The notes under the pieces were generated by a model. The model made no database searches, was not told the DNA's origin, and saw only the letters and a list, made by a program, of their open reading frames with translations. A stretch of 64,000 nucleotides of DNA from Myxococcus dinghuensis. GTDB taxonomy: Bacteria > Myxococcota > Myxococcia > Myxococcales > Myxococcaceae. Below are positions 60,898 to 64,000 of this stretch, one piece after another. A program made the position numbers and the translations under genes. The DNA is taken from contig NZ_JAKCFB010000031.1 of the NCBI RefSeq assembly GCF_024198235.1, positions 50,305 to 114,304 of the forward strand, given 5' to 3'. Numbering within the stretch: position 1 is the stretch's first letter; every line of letters begins with the position of its first letter.

Positions 60898-61396
60898 GGC
60901 GGATCTTCTGCTCGCTCTTTTCCCGGCAGAAGGTGCAGAAGATGGGCTCACCCTGGGAGAACGACGGCGTCCAGGGCGGGTACATGGAGCAGCGCGGATC
61001 CAGGCAGTGGTGCAGCTCCCACAGGTGCCCCAACTGGTGCAGCGCGTGGCGCGCCACCGGCTTGAACCCGACCTCCAGGTCCTTGTGGGGCTGCAGGGTG
61101 ATGACCGCGCGGTCCTTGCCCTGACGCGCGAAGCCCTGCGTGGGGGCCACGCCGCTGGGCAGCTCGCGCTCCTTCAGCTTGCGCGCGGTGAGCATCAGCA
61201 CCTTGTCGTCCTGGTAGGCGCGGATGCCCTTCACCTGGTCCAGCAGCTTCTCCGCGTCCAGCGGGTCGCCGAGCCCCGGGGGGACTTCGGCGCTGCCGGA
61301 GTGCTCACTGCCCACGCCGAACGCCGTGTAGAGCGTGCGGTTGAGCTTGGCGAGCTGCTTGTCGTCGAAGGGGTCCAGCGTCACGACGCGAATCAC
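60884..61396 (-). CDS. carG: CarG zinc-binding regulator (archaemetzincin-like, non-catalytic)
   Basis: 170 residues, the length known for CarG. The metal site reads H120-Q121-L-G-H124-L-W-E127-L-H-H130-C131, followed by C136-S-M138 and CTFC (154-157). Archaemetzincins have HExxHxxGxxHCx4CxM and a later CxxC; here the catalytic Glu is Gln121 and the conserved Gly is Glu127, so zinc can bind but peptide hydrolysis should not occur. Published work on M. xanthus describes CarG exactly this way, as the partner of CarD in light-induced carotenogenesis and fruiting-body development. It sits 64 bases downstream of carD. Confidence 0.93.
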   Translation of the reverse strand: MIRVVTLDPFDDKQLAKLNRTLYTAFGVGSEHSGSAEVPPGLGDPLDAEKLLDQVKGIRAYQDDKVLMLTARKLKERELPSGVAPTQGFARQGKDRAVITLQPHKDLEVGFKPVARHALHQLGHLWELHHCLDPRCSMYPPWTPSFSQGEPIFCTFCREKSEQKIRLAKS

Positions 61397-61460
61397 GGGG
61401 CGTCACCTCGGCGGAAGGGCCCTTTCGTCGTCCAGGGCCCGTCGGTCCAGTTCTCGACGG

Positions 61461-62426
61461 TCAGTCCTCGGTCTCGGCCGGCTTGGCCTTGGGCGGACGG
61501 CCGCGCTTCTTGGGGGCGGCGGGCGCGGCGCCCTCCACCTCGGGGGGCTTCGGCTTGGGCGGACGGCCGCGCTTCTTGGGCGCGGCGGGCTCGGCGCCCT
61601 CCGCCTCGGGAGGCTTGGCCTTGGGCGGGCGGCCGCGCTTCTTGGGCGCGGCGGGCTCGCCACCCTCGGCGGGCGCATCCGCCTTGGCCTTGGGCGGGCG
61701 GCCGCGCTTCTTGGGCGCGGACTCCTCCGAGGACTCCTTCTCCTCGGACTCCTCGCCGCCCTCCTCGGAGGAGGACTCCTCGTCCGATTCGGAGGCGGGC
61801 TCCTCGTCCGAGGGCAGGTCCAGGTCGCCGTCCAGGCCGAGCAGGTCGCCCTCCAGGCCCAGGTCGTCTTCCCCCTCCCGCGCGAACTCGGCGGCGGTGC
61901 GCTTGGGGCGCTCGCGGCCGGGCGGGAACAGGACGATGTCGATGGCGTCCTCGGCGTTGACCTCCGCGGTGCCCAGCGCGGCGGAGACCTCCGACACCAG
62001 CAGGTGCCGGGCGTTGTCGTACAGCTCGCGCTCCTTGGTGGGCAACGGCCGCAGCTCGCTGAGGACCTGCAGGTCCTTGACGACCTCCGCCAGGCCGAGG
62101 ATTCCGCCCTGCGTCATGCGGTCCAGGTTGGTGCGCGCGCGCTGCTTCCAGTCCAGGTCGGCCTTGTCGCTGTCCGAGCGCAGGAAGGCGAAGACGGCCT
62201 TCACGTCCTCGGGGCCGGCCACCTTGCGCACGCCGATGGCGACCACCTTGGCCTGGGGCACCATGACGACGGCGCCGTCTTCCTCGCGGCGCATCGTGAC
62301 GAAGACGAGCTTCTGGCCCGCCACTTCCTTCGCGTCGATGGCGGTGACGCGGCAGACTCCCTGGTTCGGATACACGACCCGGTCGCCGACCGCGAGCTGC
62401 TGGAGTGACGCGGACCCTTCTGGCAT
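61461..62426 (-). CDS. carD: CarD, HMGA-like transcription factor
   Basis: 321 residues. The N-terminal CarD_CdnL domain ('LAVGDRVVYPNQGVCRVTAI' to about residue 165) binds RNA polymerase beta and CarG. An acidic stretch (~195-235, rich in Glu/Asp/Ser) and four AT-hooks with RGRPP at 241, 264, 286 and 308 form the HMGA-like tail that binds AT-rich minor grooves. This combination is characteristic of myxobacterial CarD. With CarG it works with ECF sigma factors such as CarQ. The four hooks are spaced 22-23 residues apart in a nearly perfect repeat. Confidence 0.96.
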   Translation of the reverse strand: MPEGSASLQQLAVGDRVVYPNQGVCRVTAIDAKEVAGQKLVFVTMRREEDGAVVMVPQAKVVAIGVRKVAGPEDVKAVFAFLRSDSDKADLDWKQRARTNLDRMTQGGILGLAEVVKDLQVLSELRPLPTKERELYDNARHLLVSEVSAALGTAEVNAEDAIDIVLFPPGRERPKRTAAEFAREGEDDLGLEGDLLGLDGDLDLPSDEEPASESDEESSSEEGGEESEEKESSEESAPKKRGRPPKAKADAPAEGGEPAAPKKRGRPPKAKPPEAEGAEPAAPKKRGRPPKPKPPEVEGAAPAAPKKRGRPPKAKPAETED

Positions 62427-62503
62427 GTCCCCCTCACGGGCAGTTCTTGACGGACGTCAGAGTGGCCCGGGCTTAGCACCGAGTCGCTTCGGACGCCACG
62501 AGT

Positions 62504-62719
62504 TTACCGGTGGGCCGACGCCGTGCGTTCGCCCGTCCGCTGAGCCTCCAAAAGAATGCCCAGCAATTCCTTCTGTCGAGCGTCGAGCGCCGCCTCCACC
62601 TCCGCCTGCGTCGGCCCCTCGTCCGAGACCATCCCCGGCCGCGCGTCCACGCGCCCGGACAGGCCCATCGCCGACAGCACCGACAACCCCAACACGGTCA
62701 CCGCCACCAGCTTCTTCAT
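62504..62719 (-). CDS. Small secreted protein
   Basis: 71 residues with a clear signal peptide 'KKLVAVTVLGLSVLSAMGLS' and a short charged helical mature part ending 'LDARQKELLGILLEAQRTGE'. AAGGAGGACTC lies before the ATG. I recognise no family. It lies 77 bases upstream of carD in the same direction, so the promoter of carD may be either before this gene or in the short gap. Confidence 0.65.
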   Translation of the reverse strand: MKKLVAVTVLGLSVLSAMGLSGRVDARPGMVSDEGPTQAEVEAALDARQKELLGILLEAQRTGERTASAHR

Positions 62720-62804
62720 GGTGAGTCCTCCTTGGCGCCCAGGGTAGGGGGCGGGACCGGAGGATCAACTTTTCGGCAACAGGCCGCTGCACGGCTGTAG
62801 CGGC

Positions 62805-63998
62805 CTATCGCGCCGGCGGGACGGGGGAGGTCGCCCGGGCGGGAGCCTGGCTGCCCGGCGGCCGGACGACGGGGAACACCTCGACCAGGAGGGTGCCGGT
62901 GTTGTCGGTGAGGTGGTCGTCGGGGAAGGTGAGCTGGAGCCAGGAGACACCCCGCAGGCGCAGGGGCTGGCCCACCTCGAGCACCGCCAGGCCGCTGGGG
63001 GCGGTGTCGCCCGGGTCGCCCGTCCCCATCACCCCGAGCACCCGGCCCACCGGCCCGCCTCCCAGGCCCCGGGTGCGCGCGGGCTCGGCGGTGTAGCGCA
63101 GCAGGACGTCGTAGCTGGCGTCGGGGTCGAGCGCGTGGAGGGCGAAGCGGTCCGCGCGCGACAGCCTCACCGCGTGGTGACGCGCGTCCAGGCGCAGGGG
63201 CGGGAGGGGCGCGCCGCCCACCTCGCGGACACGGACCTGGATGGCGCCGCGGTTGTCGTCCTGGCGACCATCCACCACGAAGACGTGGAGGACGCGCGTG
63301 TGGCGGACCAACTGCTCGTCCGCGCCGAGCACGCCGAACGAGTCGTGCGCGGACAACTGGGCGTCGCCCTCGAGGTAGTAGGCCGCCTCTCCCACGGAGG
63401 TCGGTCCCCCCAGCGACATCCGCCCCTCGACGCGGACCATGTACGCGCGCGCGGGGTCCAGCAGCACGCGGGCGGCGGACGAGGTGGGGACGCGGAAGGC
63501 ATGGCTCACCGCGGACAGCCGGACGCCGTCCACCGGCATGTCGACGTCCTGGACGAGTGGCCCGCCGCGCCCCTTCGCCGCGAGCCCGCTGGCCGTGGAG
63601 GTGTTCAGTCGTGGATGGAGCCGCGCGTGGACCGCGAGCGTGGTGCCGTGCTCGGCGCGGACCATCTGGCTCCACGGCACCATCCCGGGGACGACGACCT
63701 CCAACAGGTGCTCACCGTCCGCGGACAGGTGGGTGATGAGCGCGGGCGTGGAGGACTCCAGGGTCCGCCCGTCCACGCGGATGGACGCGCCGGGCGGCGA
63801 GGAGCTCAACTCGACGGAGAAGGTGCCCTCGCGGCCGAGCATGCTCACCGCCAGCGAGGCCATCACCGCCGCCAGCACGGGCGCGCCCAGCATCACCGCG
63901 CGGGGCAGCCGCGAGCCGGCCGCGGGGGGCTCGGCGCGCGCAGCCGGAGGCTCGGAGGGCGGGGGCGGGGCGGTGGGGGGCGGGGGCTCCGTCGTCAC
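62805..63998 (-). CDS. PEGA-like membrane protein, possibly cut by window edge
   Basis: At least 397 residues; the frame is open to the right edge, and the GTG at 63998 is either the start or internal. A Pro/Ala/Glu-rich lead is followed by one membrane helix 'RAVMLGAPVLAAVMASLAVS' and a PEGA-like domain 'FSVELSSSPPGASIRVDGRT'. The remaining ~280 residues form beta-rich domains (for example 'RVLHVFVVDGRQDDNRGAIQ'). In myxobacteria this arrangement often forms the C-terminal half of receptor Ser/Thr kinases, so a kinase domain may lie beyond the window. Confidence 0.7.
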   Translation of the reverse strand: MTTEPPPPTAPPPPSEPPAARAEPPAAGSRLPRAVMLGAPVLAAVMASLAVSMLGREGTFSVELSSSPPGASIRVDGRTLESSTPALITHLSADGEHLLEVVVPGMVPWSQMVRAEHGTTLAVHARLHPRLNTSTASGLAAKGRGGPLVQDVDMPVDGVRLSAVSHAFRVPTSSAARVLLDPARAYMVRVEGRMSLGGPTSVGEAAYYLEGDAQLSAHDSFGVLGADEQLVRHTRVLHVFVVDGRQDDNRGAIQVRVREVGGAPLPPLRLDARHHAVRLSRADRFALHALDPDASYDVLLRYTAEPARTRGLGGGPVGRVLGVMGTGDPGDTAPSGLAVLEVGQPLRLRGVSWLQLTFPDDHLTDNTGTLLVEVFPVVRPPGSQAPARATSPVPPAR

Positions 63999-64000
63999 CG

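Overview
The window is a very GC-rich, densely coded stretch of a myxobacterial chromosome (order Myxococcales, probably the Myxococcus/Corallococcus side). The strongest pointers are an adjacent pair that matches CarD (a CarD_CdnL domain fused to an HMGA-like tail with four AT-hooks) and CarG (an archaemetzincin-like protein with Gln in place of the catalytic Glu), both known from Myxococcus xanthus. A secretin-less type III secretion locus, a decayed kinase of the myxobacterial kinase/ATPase/TPR type and many small secreted lipoproteins agree with this. I see no tRNA, rRNA, insertion sequence, prophage or CRISPR array.

Layout. 0-4.1 kb: end of a COG3014-like gene, a ZIP metal transporter, a CBS protein, a flippase-like membrane protein and a methyltransferase. 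4.1-5.9 kb: remains of a Ser/Thr kinase gene on the minus strand. 6-15.8 kb: a GAF/sigma-54 activator, an SDR, a heme-oxygenase operon behind a Fur-box-like palindrome, a three-gene membrane operon (DUF2157, DUF4401, GDYXXLXY), a TPR protein, an M14 peptidase and an alpha/beta hydrolase. 16-24.5 kb: a complete Bat-type operon (MoxR ATPase, DUF58, BatD-like, two VWA proteins, TPR protein, BatD, TPR-SH3 protein). 24.6-27.3 kb: SpoIIAA-like, zinc-ribbon/TPR, single-domain response regulator and PilZ genes.

27.5-36.4 kb: a type III secretion locus in one direction: needle-like protein, sctI, sctJ, an unknown gene, sctQ, a FliO-like gene, sctR, sctS, sctT, sctU, sctV. It has all five export-gate genes. 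No export ATPase, stator, outer ring or secretin gene lies anywhere in the window, although the locus has more than 25 kb of sequence on each side. The FliO-like gene sits where fliO sits in flagellar operons, which fits published views that myxobacterial type III systems branch near the flagellar root.

36.4-47.1 kb: information-processing genes: an IHF-like protein, a YihY/BrkB protein, RNase E/G with an interrupted S1 domain and an RGE-repeat tail, DUF3052, acylphosphatase, LigA and Rho. 47.1-58 kb: small lipoproteins, an AI-2E-type transporter, and a group (class I glutamine amidotransferase, aldehyde dehydrogenase, glutamine-synthetase-like ligase, iron alcohol dehydrogenase) that resembles gamma-glutamylated amine catabolism. 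58-62.7 kb: a minus-strand run from a small secreted protein through carD and carG into a membrane protein and a GT39-type glycosyltransferase. The window ends inside or at the start of a PEGA-like membrane protein.

Best candidates for a second look: the FliO-containing, ATPase-less type III locus with its extended needle-like protein and an unknown gene in the SctK/SctL position; the RNase E/G with split S1 domain; the heme oxygenase coupled to a Cys/His-rich small protein; and the amine-catabolism cluster.
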